64,000 nt of DNA from Acidobacteriota bacterium (GCA_021780315.1 JAJXYY010000026.1:1-64000), one strand, 5' to 3'. Counted from the first letter of the stretch, positions 48,273 through 58,303 are shown. Notes: generated from the letters alone by a model not told the origin. Translations and numbers: made by a program.

Positions 48273-50378
48273 TTACTGTTGAACCGGTGGCGGAGTTCCC
48301 GAAATCGGCTTCGGTGGCGCCGGAGCCTGCGGTGCCGTCAGGCCAGGAATCATCGGAGCCTGCGGAACCGTACCCGTAGCCGCAGCCGTCAGACTGATGC
48401 TATAGCGGTCCAGCGTATTCGACAGTAACTGCACCAACGCCGCGCGATCCTTGGCGTATGCCGCCGTCGCGGCAATCAGATTGTTGTCCGCCGTCGCCAC
48501 ATTCCGTCCCTGCTGCAACACCAGCGCCGTCGTCGACGCGCCTAGCTTGTACTTCTTCTGCTCAGCGTCCAGACTCTGCGCCGCAAAGTCACGCGCCGCC
48601 TGCGAAGCCTGTACCTGCGCACGGTCATTCGTCAACGCAAACTGCCCATTAATCACCTGGATGCGAATCTGCGTATACAGCTGCTGCAACCGCATCTGCG
48701 ACTGCCGGTACTCCATCTGCGAACGGGCCTGATCAGCCTGTGCCGTCCGGTTGCGCAGCGGAATCGAGATGTTCACCCCAATACCTTTGTCCGGCGACGA
48801 ACTGTCGAACATGCTCCCAAACGTACTGCCATAGCTGATCGGAGTCACCACCCCGGCCGCGCAAGGCTTGAACGACCCAAAACTGCCGCAGTTCAGGTTC
48901 GGGTTCTGACCGCCGCCCAATCCACTGCCGCCATAGAACGCATACGCATCAACCGTAGGCAGCAAACCATTCTTCTCTGCCTTGATCGTGATCTGGTTGT
49001 TCTTCATATTCAGCACCGCCTGCTCAATCTGAGGATTGTTCGCGTAGGCCTCCTTCACCAGGTCCTCCACGTTCATGTCCTCTTCAGGCAAACGGTCCAA
49101 GCCAACGCGATCAGTTGGGACAATCGGTGCATTCGCCAACTGCGGATCGTCCAGATTCCGCGCAATCGCCTGCTTCATGATCAACTGCTGATACTCCAGA
49201 TTCGATTGCGACGACACCAGCGCCTGCTTGTCCGTCGCCACCGCGCTATCCGAGTTCACCACGTCCAGCGGAGCCAGCGTGCCAATCTCCAACTGCTTCC
49301 GGTTGTCCGCCGTCAACTGCGTCGACTGAGCCAGAGCCCGTTCCTTCGCCTGCTCATCCTCATACGCACTCACCAGCGCCCAGTAGATGTTCTCCACCTG
49401 GTTCACCGTGTACAACACCTGCTGCCGGAACGCCGAATCCGTAATCCGCCGGTCGTTCTTCGCCTGCAGAATAAAGCGCCCGTTGATGCCCCAACCAAAC
49501 CCCTGCAACAGATGCTGTGTCGCCTGTGCCCGGAAGTTCGACTGCAACAGCGGACTGTAGTTGTTGAAGACGTTGTTCGTCGTCTGACGCGAGTTGTTGA
49601 ACGTCAAGTTGAACAGTGTGCCCGTCAGAAAACCCTGCTGATACCCAAAGTTGAACGTCCCCGTGTTCTGGTTCAACGTATTCGTACCAGTAAACAGTGT
49701 GTTCGTTTGCTGCTGCGCCAGCGCCTCATACTGCACGTTCCCGGTCAGCACAGGGTCCAGCGCCTCCGGCAGCGGGCCACCACCATTGGTGCTCAACACC
49801 AGGCCGGATACACCAGCACCGCCGCCGCCCGCGCCAATCGAAGTCGCACCCGGGCCGCCACCAGTTGTAATCGTCGTCGTCTGGCCGCCCAGCGTACCCG
49901 TCACCAGCCCAGTCGAGACGCCGCGCAAGGACGATCCAGCCTTCGCCCGCAGAATATCCGTATCGGCAATATCCAGGTTGATCCGCGCAATCGCAATGTC
50001 GTAGTTATTCTCAAGAGCCAGCGCCACCGCGTCCGAAAGACTCAGATAAATCTTCCCGTCGCGCAACAACGCAGCAAGACGCTCCGAGTTGCTCAAGCTT
50101 GGCAAGGGCACGTTCGTCGAGGTGTACGGCGCCAGCGGATTCGTAAAGTGACTCTTCGGCTTCGAGTAGTCCACCGCCGTGTCCCGCAGGTACAGTGGCT
50201 CCGTCAACTTCGGCTCTGGAGCCTGCGGTAGTCCCGCCTGGCTGTTCGAACCGTTCGCCACCGTCTGTGCTGCGGCAGGTGCCGTCCCGTTTGTCTGCTG
50301 GGCCCATCCCGGCTGTGTGCTTACACTCATCAGCAACAACGCTATGCTCGCCGCCGCCTGCAAATCTCTTAGTCTCAC
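48273..50378 (-). CDS. TolC-like outer-membrane efflux protein
   Basis: Outer-membrane channel of the OEP/TolC family, about 701 residues. The GTG at 50378 (VRLRDLQAAASIALLLMSVS) is preferred: it puts a signal peptide at the N-terminus and has GGAGAG 6 bases upstream. An ATG at 50495 adds 39 residues. OEP signs are LSLSDAVALALENNYDIAIARINLDIADTD, a second OEP half with IEQAVLNMKNNQITIKAEKNGLLP, and RSQMEYRQSQMRLQQLYTQI coiled-coil helices. A Gly/Thr-rich insert (about 155-200) separates the first helices. No inner-membrane pump genes adjoin it, so substrates are unknown. Confidence 0.88.
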   Translation of the reverse strand: MRLRDLQAAASIALLLMSVSTQPGWAQQTNGTAPAAAQTVANGSNSQAGLPQAPEPKLTEPLYLRDTAVDYSKPKSHFTNPLAPYTSTNVPLPSLSNSERLAALLRDGKIYLSLSDAVALALENNYDIAIARINLDIADTDILRAKAGSSLRGVSTGLVTGTLGGQTTTITTGGGPGATSIGAGGGGAGVSGLVLSTNGGGPLPEALDPVLTGNVQYEALAQQQTNTLFTGTNTLNQNTGTFNFGYQQGFLTGTLFNLTFNNSRQTTNNVFNNYSPLLQSNFRAQATQHLLQGFGWGINGRFILQAKNDRRITDSAFRQQVLYTVNQVENIYWALVSAYEDEQAKERALAQSTQLTADNRKQLEIGTLAPLDVVNSDSAVATDKQALVSSQSNLEYQQLIMKQAIARNLDDPQLANAPIVPTDRVGLDRLPEEDMNVEDLVKEAYANNPQIEQAVLNMKNNQITIKAEKNGLLPTVDAYAFYGGSGLGGGQNPNLNCGSFGSFKPCAAGVVTPISYGSTFGSMFDSSSPDKGIGVNISIPLRNRTAQADQARSQMEYRQSQMRLQQLYTQIRIQVINGQFALTNDRAQVQASQAARDFAAQSLDAEQKKYKLGASTTALVLQQGRNVATADNNLIAATAAYAKDRAALVQLLSNTLDRYSISLTAAATGTVPQAPMIPGLTAPQAPAPPKPISGTPPPVQQ

Positions 50379-50861
50379 GATGCGCTCTCCAGCTCTTATC
50401 TTCTTGTTCTCGGCCTCTGTCCGCTTACGCTCCAACGGAACAATGGACTCAGCCGTTTCCTCTTGCACTCCGTCATCGTCTGTCAACGGAGCCACGCGAC
50501 ATACATAACTTGATAAAGACTAGACGCACAGCCATACCCTAAGGACTCGAAAATAACGACGTCGAACCGCTGGGGATGTCTCCGGTCAATCACTTAGAGC
50601 TGTAGTACGCACACCGCCCGCGCTTCGTTCCCACTCTTTTATCCTCAGGCAGCGATTGTGTCGCCGGACTTCAAGGCAACCAGCGTCCCAAGCCTGTGCC
50701 CATGCACCAGGCACTGCCGCCTCGGCCCTCCATCCGCCATCTCAGGTCTGGATGTCGAGCGTTACCCTGTCAAAGTATACCAACGACGCCACCTCACCCA
50801 GACCCTGGCCCACCTGACGCGGCCAATCATCCACCTCCGTGATACCGTCCTAAGCAGCATC
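50379..50861. other. about 480-base region between the TolC-like gene and truA
   Basis: The left 117 bases would be coding if the TolC-like protein starts at 50495. The rest has open frame upstream of truA but no homology or composition of a protein. It must contain two divergent promoters; none is clear by eye. Confidence 0.5.
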
Positions 50862-51725
50862 ATGCCTCTCTGGAAAGCCACTCTCGCCTACGACGGCACC
50901 CCCTTCCACGGCTGGCAGGTCCAACCTGGCCTGCCCACCATCCAGGGCACGCTCGCCCAAGCCATCCACCACGTCACCGGTGAGTCGGTCCTCCCGCAAG
51001 GCTCTGGCCGAACCGACACCGGCGTCCACGCGCTCGCCCAGGTCGCCTCCTTCGCCCTCTCCGTCCCCATCCCAGCCGCCAACCTCCATCGCGCCCTCAA
51101 CCGCGCCCTGCCCCCCGCCATCCGCATCCTCACCATAGAACCCGCCACTCCACGCTTCCACGCTCGCCACAGCACCACCGGCAAAACCTACGAGTACCGC
51201 ATCTTCCCCTCGCGCCTCCAGCCCGATCACGTCTCCACTCCCCGCATCTGCTCTCCCATGCTCGCACCCTACGCCTGGGACTGCCCCTTCCCGCTCGATC
51301 TACCCTTGCTCCAACTCGCCGCAGCCCACATCCTCGGCACCCACGACTTCACCTCCTTTGCCGCCTCCGATCCTGACCTGGCCACTCGCAACGCTGCCCC
51401 CGACAGTAGCCCAGACTCTGGCCCAGACGCCCCTCAGCCTCCCCAGCACGCCACCGCCATCCGCACCATCCACCACTCCTCCTGGCAGCAGCATGACGAC
51501 CTGCTCCTCTACCGCGTCACCGGCTCCGGCTTCCTCCACCACATGGTCCGCAATCTCGTCGGCACCTTCGTCGAAATCGGTAACCACCGCCTCCCCGCCG
51601 ACTCCATCCCCCGCATACTCGCTGCCCGCAACCGCTCCGCCGCCGGCCCTACCGCTCCGGCCCGCGGACTCTTCCTCTGCGAAGTCTTTTACCCATCCAA
51701 CACCCCCGCCGAGGACGCCCGCTGA
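50862..51725 (+). CDS. truA: tRNA pseudouridine(38-40) synthase
   Basis: Makes pseudouridine at positions 38-40 of tRNA anticodon arms. The ATG at 50862 (MPLWKATLAYDGTPFHGWQV) matches the family's start; 68 more codons are open upstream but are rejected. The catalytic Asp is in GSGRTDTGVHALAQ (residue 53), followed by RFHARHSTTGKTYEYRI and FLHHMVRNLVGTFVEIG. A Pro/Asp-rich insert (DSSPDSGPDAPQPP) sits in a loop after TSFAASDP. It overlaps the next gene start by 1-2 bases. Confidence 0.95.
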   Translation: MPLWKATLAYDGTPFHGWQVQPGLPTIQGTLAQAIHHVTGESVLPQGSGRTDTGVHALAQVASFALSVPIPAANLHRALNRALPPAIRILTIEPATPRFHARHSTTGKTYEYRIFPSRLQPDHVSTPRICSPMLAPYAWDCPFPLDLPLLQLAAAHILGTHDFTSFAASDPDLATRNAAPDSSPDSGPDAPQPPQHATAIRTIHHSSWQQHDDLLLYRVTGSGFLHHMVRNLVGTFVEIGNHRLPADSIPRILAARNRSAAGPTAPARGLFLCEVFYPSNTPAEDAR

Positions 51726-52966
51726 TGCCCACCGCCGCCGCCCAACGCCGCATCGCTCGTCTGGCCAGCCTCACCGCCGTCCATCGCGCCTTCCACTGGC
51801 TCCATCTCCACCAACCCCAGCTCCGCCAATGGCAACTGGAGTTCGTGCGCATCCCTGCCCCAACCTTCGCCGAAGCCCCCCGCGCCGCCTGGTTTCTCGA
51901 TCGCTTCCGCCAACTCGGTCTCACCAACCCCCATCTCGACTCCGCCGGAAACGCCCTCGCCGAACTGACGCCTGCCTCCGCCTGCGACCCCAGCACCCCC
52001 TGCCTGCTCCTCAGTGCCCACCTCGACACCGTCTTCCCCGCTGGAACCCCCTGCGACCCGGTCGAATCCCCCGACTCGCCCCGCATCCTCGCCCCCGGAA
52101 TATGCGACAACGCCGCCGGCCTCTCCGCCTTGCTCGCCATCGCCGCCGCCCTCCGCTTCGCCCACCTCGATCCGCCCATTCCCATCCTCTTCGCCAGCAA
52201 CGTTGGCGAAGAAGGACTAGGTGACCTCAACGGCATGCGCCACCTCTTCACTCAGGGCAGTTATCAAGGCCGCATCGCCGCCGCCATCGTCCTGGAGGGC
52301 AGTGGCACCGGCCCCGTCGTCACCCGCGCTCTCGGCAGCCGCCGCTTCCGCGTCACCATCACTGGCCCCGGCGGCCACTCCTGGAGCGATGCCGGAACCC
52401 CCAACCCCATCCTCCTGCTAAGCCACGCCCTCGTCGCCCTCGGCCAACTCCCCCTGCCCGACTCCCCCCGCACCACCCTCAACATCGGACAGATCTCCGG
52501 CGGCACCTCCATCAACTCCATCCCCGAGTCCGCCACCGCCCTCGTCGACCTCCGCTCCACCGACCCCTATCAACTCCTCGTCACTGAAGCCGACCTGCTC
52601 GATCAACTGCACCGTACCGTAGCCACGTTTGCCAGACGAAACACCACCTTTGCACCACCCACGCTCCACATCGAACGCATCGGCGACCGCCCCGCCGCCG
52701 CACTGCCCGACGATGCTCCGCTCCTGCGCACCCTCCGCGCCGTTGACCGCCACCTCACCCTGCGCACCGAGCCCCGCATAGGCTCTACCGACGCCAATAT
52801 CCCTTTATCGTTGGGCATTCCCGCCATCGCCATCGGCTGCGGCGGCACCGGCGGCGGCATCCACACCCTGCAGGAGTGGTACGACCCCTCCGGCCGCGAA
52901 ACCGCCCTCCGACGCATCCTCCTCACCCTCCTCGATACCGTACAACTCCTCACCCCAACCGTATAA
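51725..52966 (+). CDS. M20 family peptidase (PepT/CPG2-like)
   Basis: A 413-residue zinc peptidase. Motifs: LLSAHLDTVFPAGTP (His, Asp), GICDNAAGLSALLAIAAAL (bridging Asp), FASNVGEEGLGDLNG (Glu pair), GPGGHSWSDAGTPNP (dimer-domain His) and a final CGGTGGGIHTLQEW (metal His). The order and GxxGEEGLGD form are those of tripeptidase-like M20 enzymes. The ATG overlaps the truA stop (TGATG), so translation is coupled. It is the second M20 enzyme in the window and is not a close copy of the first. Confidence 0.9.
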   Translation: MPTAAAQRRIARLASLTAVHRAFHWLHLHQPQLRQWQLEFVRIPAPTFAEAPRAAWFLDRFRQLGLTNPHLDSAGNALAELTPASACDPSTPCLLLSAHLDTVFPAGTPCDPVESPDSPRILAPGICDNAAGLSALLAIAAALRFAHLDPPIPILFASNVGEEGLGDLNGMRHLFTQGSYQGRIAAAIVLEGSGTGPVVTRALGSRRFRVTITGPGGHSWSDAGTPNPILLLSHALVALGQLPLPDSPRTTLNIGQISGGTSINSIPESATALVDLRSTDPYQLLVTEADLLDQLHRTVATFARRNTTFAPPTLHIERIGDRPAAALPDDAPLLRTLRAVDRHLTLRTEPRIGSTDANIPLSLGIPAIAIGCGGTGGGIHTLQEWYDPSGRETALRRILLTLLDTVQLLTPTV

Positions 52967-53004
52967 CCGCTATAGTTCGCAGAAACACTTGATACACTGC
53001 CTGC

Positions 53005-54777
53005 GTGACCCCCCTCCACTCCAAATCGCCGTTGCCTGCGCTGTTGCTGCTCGCCACCACCCTCACCGCCCAGACCCCGGCTCCCCCCGACACCATCTAC
53101 CTCCACGGCAACATCCTCACCGGAACCCACCTCCGCCCGGACGACACCTCCAACATACCCGACCGCGTCTCTGCTCTCGCCATCTCCCACGGCCACATCC
53201 TCGCCGCTGGCACCGATGCCGCCATCCTGCGCCAGAAAGCCCCACAAACCCGCATCGTCGACCTTCATGGCGCCTTCGTCATGCCCGGCTTCAACGACGC
53301 CCACACCCACATCGCCGCTGCCGGCCAGCAAAAACTCGCCGTAGATCTCGATGGCGCCACCTCGCTGGCGGACATGCAGCAACGCATCCGCACCTACATC
53401 GCCACCGCACCCAGCGCCGCCACTCCCGGCTCCTGGCTGCAAGGCGGAGGTTGGGACCACACCGTGTGGCCAACCAAGCTACTCCCCACCCGCGCGGACC
53501 TCGACGCCGTCACTGCCGGCCATCCCGCCGTCTTCTACCGTGTCGACGGCCATATCGTCGTAGCAAACTCCGCCGCGCTCGTCGCCGCTGGCATCAGCAA
53601 TACAACCCCCGATCCAGCAGGCGGCAAGATCGATCACGATGCCAACGGCGTCCTCACCGGAATCGTCCGTGAGACCCCTGCCATCAAGCTCATCGAAGCC
53701 CACATTCCCCCGCCCGACCTTACGACTCGTCGTCAGGCCCTCAATCTCGCCATCGCAGACGCCCTCAGCCACGGTGTCACCTCGGTGCAGGACAACTCCG
53801 ATTGGGAAGACTTTCTCGCCCTCGAAGAACTCGAACGCGCCGGCAAACTCCACCTCCGCGTCTCCGAGTGGCTGGCCTTCGATACCCCGCTCGCCATCCT
53901 GAAGGTACGTCGCGCCAGCCATCCCGCCGACGATCCGCTGCTCCACCTCGGCATGTTGAAAGGCTTTATGGACGGCTCGCTCGGCTCCCGCACCGCCGCC
54001 ATGGACCAGCCCTACACCGACGACCCCAGCAACTCCGGCATCCCCCGTTACCGTCAGCAAGATCTCAACCAGATGGCCAGCGAACGCGCCGCCGCCGGCT
54101 TCCAACTCGGCTTTCACGCTATCGGTGACCGCGCTAACTCATACGCGCTCAATGCTTTGTCAGCCGCTGAGCAGGTAGCAACTTCCGCCAATCAGCCCGA
54201 CTCCACTGCCGTTCCTGCCCCGGCCAGCCTACGTTTCCGCATCGAACACGCCCAGGTACTGCTCCCGGCCGACTTCGACCGCTATGCCCGCGAGGGCATC
54301 ATCGCCTCGATGCAGCCCAGCCATCTGCTCACCGATATGAACTGGGCCGAAGCACGTCTTGGGCCCACAAGGGCCAAATATTCATATGCTTGGAAGACAT
54401 TCTTGAACCATCACGTTACTCTTGCCTTCGGCACCGACTATCCGGTCGAATCCATCAATCCCTTCCGAGGCCTCTACTCCGCCATCACTCGCCAGAATGA
54501 GGCCGGTACCATGACCTATCAGCCGCAGGAGAAGCTCACCCTCAACCAGGCCATCTACGCCTACACCCAAGCCTCCGCCTTTGCTGAGTTTCGTGAGCAC
54601 CAGCAGGGCCGTCTGGAACCCGGTTATATGGCCGACTTCATCGTCCTTGATCGCGACATCACCACCGTCCCCTCCCAGCAACTACTCCATACCCAGGTCC
54701 TACAGACCATCGTCAATGGTGAAGTCGTCTTTACCAGTCAAAAACTGGTCACCCACGCCGCCACTGCCCCAAAATAG
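53005..54777 (+). CDS. exported YtcJ-like amidohydrolase
   Basis: A 590-residue amidohydrolase family 3 protein. It starts at a GTG, giving a short signal peptide (LPALLLLATTLTAQTPAP). The metal-binding motif is MPGFNDAHTHIAAAG (near 95), then LQGGGWDHTVWPTK, GFMDGSLGSRTAAM, FHAIGDRANSYAL, RIEHAQVLLPADFDRY and the late Asp in LAFGTDYPVESINPF. These are the YtcJ hallmarks; substrates of the family are mostly unknown. It follows the M20 gene by 38 bases and may be co-expressed. Confidence 0.9.
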   Translation: MTPLHSKSPLPALLLLATTLTAQTPAPPDTIYLHGNILTGTHLRPDDTSNIPDRVSALAISHGHILAAGTDAAILRQKAPQTRIVDLHGAFVMPGFNDAHTHIAAAGQQKLAVDLDGATSLADMQQRIRTYIATAPSAATPGSWLQGGGWDHTVWPTKLLPTRADLDAVTAGHPAVFYRVDGHIVVANSAALVAAGISNTTPDPAGGKIDHDANGVLTGIVRETPAIKLIEAHIPPPDLTTRRQALNLAIADALSHGVTSVQDNSDWEDFLALEELERAGKLHLRVSEWLAFDTPLAILKVRRASHPADDPLLHLGMLKGFMDGSLGSRTAAMDQPYTDDPSNSGIPRYRQQDLNQMASERAAAGFQLGFHAIGDRANSYALNALSAAEQVATSANQPDSTAVPAPASLRFRIEHAQVLLPADFDRYAREGIIASMQPSHLLTDMNWAEARLGPTRAKYSYAWKTFLNHHVTLAFGTDYPVESINPFRGLYSAITRQNEAGTMTYQPQEKLTLNQAIYAYTQASAFAEFREHQQGRLEPGYMADFIVLDRDITTVPSQQLLHTQVLQTIVNGEVVFTSQKLVTHAATAPK

Positions 54778-54829
54778 CGGACCGTAATTAATTGGCAACA
54801 TTGCAGGATCTTCTAAGGACCCACCTAAG

Positions 54830-55774
54830 TTGACAAGACCCTCGTTTCTCGCCTCCATCAGTCCATCCACGCTCGCCCATGTCCTCCTGCTCACCGTCGT
54901 CGCCATCTGGGGTGCAACCTTTGTGGTTGTAAAAGACGCTCTACAGGATGCCTCTCCGCTGCTCTTCAACCTGCTCCGCATGTCCTTGGCCTTCGTGGCA
55001 CTGGCCGCCATCAACCGCCGCCAACTCCGTGATCTCAGCCGCCGCACCATGCTCTCCGGAATGGTAGTAGGTATCTTTCTAGCCGCCGGCTACCAGTTCC
55101 AGACCGCAGGCCTCGCCCGCACCACCCCCGCCAAGTCCGCCTTCATCACCGGCCTGGTCGTCGTCTTTGTCCCCCTCCTGACCGTCGTTCCCGCTCTCCG
55201 GCCCAACGGAACGCATGCCCCCCGTTGGAACGCAGCACTCGGTGCGCTGCTCGCCTTCAGCGGCCTGCTTCTGCTCACCACCCCCGCCGGAACCCAACTC
55301 CAGAATGTCTTCACCACTATCGGCATCGGCGACCTGCTCACCCTCGCCTGCGCTCTGGCCTTTGCCGCTCATCTGCTTTCGATCGCCCACACCTCCCGCG
55401 GCATACCCGTAGCCCAACTCGCCACCCTCCAGATTGGTTTTGCAGCACTCATCATGGCCATAACCCTGCCTCTCGGCGGCCACCTTCACCTGACCTTCTC
55501 CGTACGCCTCATCTCTGCGCTCGCTGTCACCAGCCTTTTCGCGACTGCTGCTGCATTTACCATACAAAGTTGGGCCCAACAACACCTTCCGCCCACCCAC
55601 ACAGCCGTCCTGCTCACCCTCGAACCCGTCTTTGCCTTTCTTACCTCGCTTATCTTCTTTCATGAGCGACTTGGCCGCCGCTCTCTCGCCGGAGCCTCAC
55701 TCATCTTGACCGGCATCGCCATCACCGAACTCCTGACCTCTCCAGCACCACTGCCAGCCCACCCGTCCTCTTAG
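54830..55774 (+). CDS. EamA/DMT family transporter
   Basis: A 314-residue drug/metabolite-type exporter with ten predicted helices in two EamA halves. The first half has LLLTVVAIWGATFVVVKDAL and SPLLFNLLRMSLAFVALAA. The second has DLLTLACALAFAAHLLSIAH and TAVLLTLEPVFAFLTSLIFF. The start is TTG at 54830 with AAGGA about 10 bases upstream; no ATG lies close enough to keep the first helix. The substrate is unknown. Confidence 0.88.
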   Translation: MTRPSFLASISPSTLAHVLLLTVVAIWGATFVVVKDALQDASPLLFNLLRMSLAFVALAAINRRQLRDLSRRTMLSGMVVGIFLAAGYQFQTAGLARTTPAKSAFITGLVVVFVPLLTVVPALRPNGTHAPRWNAALGALLAFSGLLLLTTPAGTQLQNVFTTIGIGDLLTLACALAFAAHLLSIAHTSRGIPVAQLATLQIGFAALIMAITLPLGGHLHLTFSVRLISALAVTSLFATAAAFTIQSWAQQHLPPTHTAVLLTLEPVFAFLTSLIFFHERLGRRSLAGASLILTGIAITELLTSPAPLPAHPSS

Positions 55775-55962
55775 TTATTTGTGAAAACCGCCCGATTCCA
55801 TCACACGAACACTTTTGACATCTCATCACGTCTAAACAACCGTTATGCCCAAGCGTGACTCTATACACAGAGAGACGCAAGGGAAACAGCTATACTCACC
55901 TTCGCGTAGCCACTTTTAGGCTCGAAGCATAGAACTGCACGAAACGAGGTAAGACTTACCAC

Positions 55963-57618
55963 ATGGACACACAGAATCGCATGAATTCGACCCTGATCGA
56001 CTCTTTCCGCAGCCGTCGATTCACCTCTACTTTTGTTCTTCTGGCAACACTCTCCGCAGGCATCCTCGCAGGCTCTGTGCTTACCCGGAACGTCAGCGGA
56101 AAAGAGCAGTCCAACGACTCCTCCGACGCCCGTCCGATCGTGATTCCCTCCCCCACCGTTCTCTCCAATGGCTTCTCGCAGATCGTAAAGCAAGTCGGTC
56201 CTGCCGTCGTCAATATCAATACAGAGTCTCTGCCGAAGGAAACTACTGCCAAAAACCCACACCGTCGCGGCATTCCGGGCCACGGCCAGGGTGGCGATGA
56301 CCAGCAGGCTCCCGGCGATATGCAGGACTTCTTCAACCGCTTCTTTGGCGGCCAGGGCGGCCAGGGTGATGGCGGCGACGAAGACGGCATGATGGGCGGA
56401 GAACATCGCGCTCTCGGCTCCGGCTTCATCGTCGACCCCCGCGGCTACATCATCACCAACAATCATGTCGTCGATAAAGCCGACAAGATCTTCGTCAAGC
56501 TCTCCACCGATCCCGATGGCGGAGCCGGCGAAGAAGGCCGTCCCGCCCGTGTCATCGGCGTCGACAAAGACACCGATATTGCCGTCATCAAGATCGACAC
56601 CGATAAGCCACTGCCCTTCGTCAAGCTGGGCAACTCCGACGGCGCACAGGTCGGCGATTGGGTCCTCGCCATCGGCAGTCCCTTCGGGCTCTCCCAGACC
56701 GTCTCCGCCGGTATCGTCTCGGCCAAGAACCGCTCAATTGACGAACCCAGCCCCAACGGCGTCTCCCAGTCGCAGTTCCAGCGCTTCATCCAGACGGACG
56801 CAGCCATAAACCCCGGCAACTCCGGCGGCCCTCTGGTCGATATGGCCGGGCAGGTCGTTGGCATGAACACCGCCATCTACACCCAGTCCATGGGCTCTCA
56901 AGGCGTAGGCTTCGCGATGCCGTCCAACACCATCGCCAGCGTCTACAACATGCTCATCGGCCCCGACCACAAGGTCACCCGTGGCTCCATCGGTATCAGC
57001 TTCCAGCCTGCGCTTAACTCGGCGGTTGGCCGCATGTATGGCTTCTCCAACGGTGTCATGGTCAGCACGGTTACCCCCAGTGGCGGCGCAGCCAAGGCCG
57101 GCATCCAGCCGGGTGACGTCATCGTCTCCATCGATGGACGCAACATCAAAGATGGCGACGACCTCGTCAACGACATCTCCGCCCGCAAGGTCGGCACCGT
57201 CGTCAAGCTCGGCTACCTCCGCAACGGCAAGCAGAACACCGCTAACGTCAGCATAGGAGACCGCGCAAAAACCTACGCCGACATCGCCGGCGAACAGGAT
57301 GACAACAGCCCCCAGCAGACACCAGATCCGGGACAAAACACCCTCGGCATCACCGTCTCCCCGGTGCCGCCCGCCATGCTCAAAAAACTCAACATCCCCG
57401 GCGGAGTCATCGTTTCCAGCGTCAAGCCCGGTTCCTTCGCCGACGATATCAATCTCGGCAAGGGAGCGGTCATCGTCGAAATCAACAAGAAGCCCGTAAC
57501 CGACGAAGCCAGCTACCGGGCCATCGTCAGTTCGCTCAAGTCCAAAGACGATGTTGTCTTTGTCATCCGCGACACCCGAACCGCAGGTAACTCCTACGTC
57601 GGTGGCACCTTGCCATAA
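55963..57618 (+). CDS. periplasmic serine protease Do/HtrA with two PDZ domains
   Basis: A 551-residue envelope protease/chaperone. The N-terminal membrane or signal segment is FTSTFVLLATLSAGILAGSV. A Gly/Asp-rich loop (GGQGGQGDGGDEDGMMGG) precedes the protease domain. The triad is His in YIITNNHVVDKAD (about 168), Asp in DKDTDIAVIKIDTD (about 204) and Ser in NPGNSGGPLVDMAG (about 287). PDZ1 spans about 335-430 (GVMVSTVTPSGGAAKAGIQP) and PDZ2 about 460-545 (LNIPGGVIVSSVKPGSF). It probably handles envelope stress. The ATG at 55963 or 55981 could be the start; neither has a clear ribosome site. Confidence 0.94.
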   Translation: MDTQNRMNSTLIDSFRSRRFTSTFVLLATLSAGILAGSVLTRNVSGKEQSNDSSDARPIVIPSPTVLSNGFSQIVKQVGPAVVNINTESLPKETTAKNPHRRGIPGHGQGGDDQQAPGDMQDFFNRFFGGQGGQGDGGDEDGMMGGEHRALGSGFIVDPRGYIITNNHVVDKADKIFVKLSTDPDGGAGEEGRPARVIGVDKDTDIAVIKIDTDKPLPFVKLGNSDGAQVGDWVLAIGSPFGLSQTVSAGIVSAKNRSIDEPSPNGVSQSQFQRFIQTDAAINPGNSGGPLVDMAGQVVGMNTAIYTQSMGSQGVGFAMPSNTIASVYNMLIGPDHKVTRGSIGISFQPALNSAVGRMYGFSNGVMVSTVTPSGGAAKAGIQPGDVIVSIDGRNIKDGDDLVNDISARKVGTVVKLGYLRNGKQNTANVSIGDRAKTYADIAGEQDDNSPQQTPDPGQNTLGITVSPVPPAMLKKLNIPGGVIVSSVKPGSFADDINLGKGAVIVEINKKPVTDEASYRAIVSSLKSKDDVVFVIRDTRTAGNSYVGGTLP

Positions 57619-57633
57619 CCGCAACATCCCATC

Positions 57634-57682
57634 GAGCCGAAGCCGTAGAAGCCTCTTCCTACAGCTTCGGCTCTTTGTTTTT
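57634..57682 (+). terminator. rho-independent terminator after the HtrA gene
   Basis: GAGCCGAAGC (57634-57643) pairs with GCTTCGGCTC (57664-57673) and is followed by TTTGTTTTT. Confidence 0.88.
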
Positions 57683-57846
57683 ATCCCCTAACATACTCAT
57701 TCACAGCCACTTCCACTCGCACCCAAAATACGCGTGCCGTCACCCGACCGTTTTCCATTGCCCCATCTGTGACGAAGCGGTAATCTAACAGTAGTACCCT
57801 GCGTCCTTCACGGTCGTACACTCAACTTTTCACGAGGTCCAGCTAC

Positions 57847-58245
57847 ATGATGCGGTTCGGTCGACTGATCTTCACTTCGACGCTCGTTCTGGCAATTGCA
57901 GCCCCGGGCATAGCTCTCATCCACACACGCCGTGGTCCCACCTCTCCCAAGGTTCAAAAGCACTCAAAATCCAGCTCGAAACCCAGTGGTCAGCGCGCCA
58001 TCGACAGCGCTCGTGCAACCGAGATTCAGTCCGCGCTCATCAAGTCCGGCTATCTCTCCGGCGAGCCCTCCGGTCAGTGGGATGCGCAAACTCAGGCAGC
58101 CATGCAAAAGCTGCAGGCAGACAACGGCTGGCAGACCAAGTTGATTCCGGACTCTCGCGCAATCATTAAGCTCGGTCTTGGCCCCAATCATTCTTCCTCG
58201 GAGACCACCACTGGCAGCAACTCCGAAACCGCATCCGCTTTCTAG
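57847..58245 (+). CDS. small exported peptidoglycan-binding protein
   Basis: A 132-residue protein. The N-terminal hydrophobic segment LIFTSTLVLAIAAPGIALI is a signal peptide or anchor. A basic Ser/Lys linker (KVQKHSKSSSKPSGQ) is followed by a PG_binding_1-like domain at about 52-108 (ATEIQSALIKSGYLSGEPSG, then QWDAQTQAAMQKLQADNGW). A Ser/Thr-rich tail ends it. It likely binds the cell wall; no catalytic domain is attached. GAGG lies upstream of the ATG, and a strong bidirectional terminator follows. Confidence 0.85.
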   Translation: MMRFGRLIFTSTLVLAIAAPGIALIHTRRGPTSPKVQKHSKSSSKPSGQRAIDSARATEIQSALIKSGYLSGEPSGQWDAQTQAAMQKLQADNGWQTKLIPDSRAIIKLGLGPNHSSSETTTGSNSETASAF

Positions 58246-58260
58246 AAATCATTGCTTGCA

Positions 58261-58303
58261 GCAGATAAAAGAGGAGAGCCACAGGCTCTCCTCTTTTATC
58301 TGC
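58261..58303. terminator. bidirectional terminator, perfect 20-bp stem
   Basis: The 20 bases at 58261-58280 are perfectly complementary to 58284-58303, with an ACA loop. The stem has A- and T-rich ends, so it can stop both the plus-strand peptidoglycan-binding gene and the minus-strand flagellar operon. Confidence 0.9.

Noticed and set aside
50658-50861. 68-codon extension of truA
   Set aside because: TruA conservation starts at MPLWKATLAYDG; upstream codons look non-coding.
55890-55930. ECF-type promoter (GGAAAC ... CGTA) before the HtrA gene
   Set aside because: Spacing and hexamers are too loose to call by eye.
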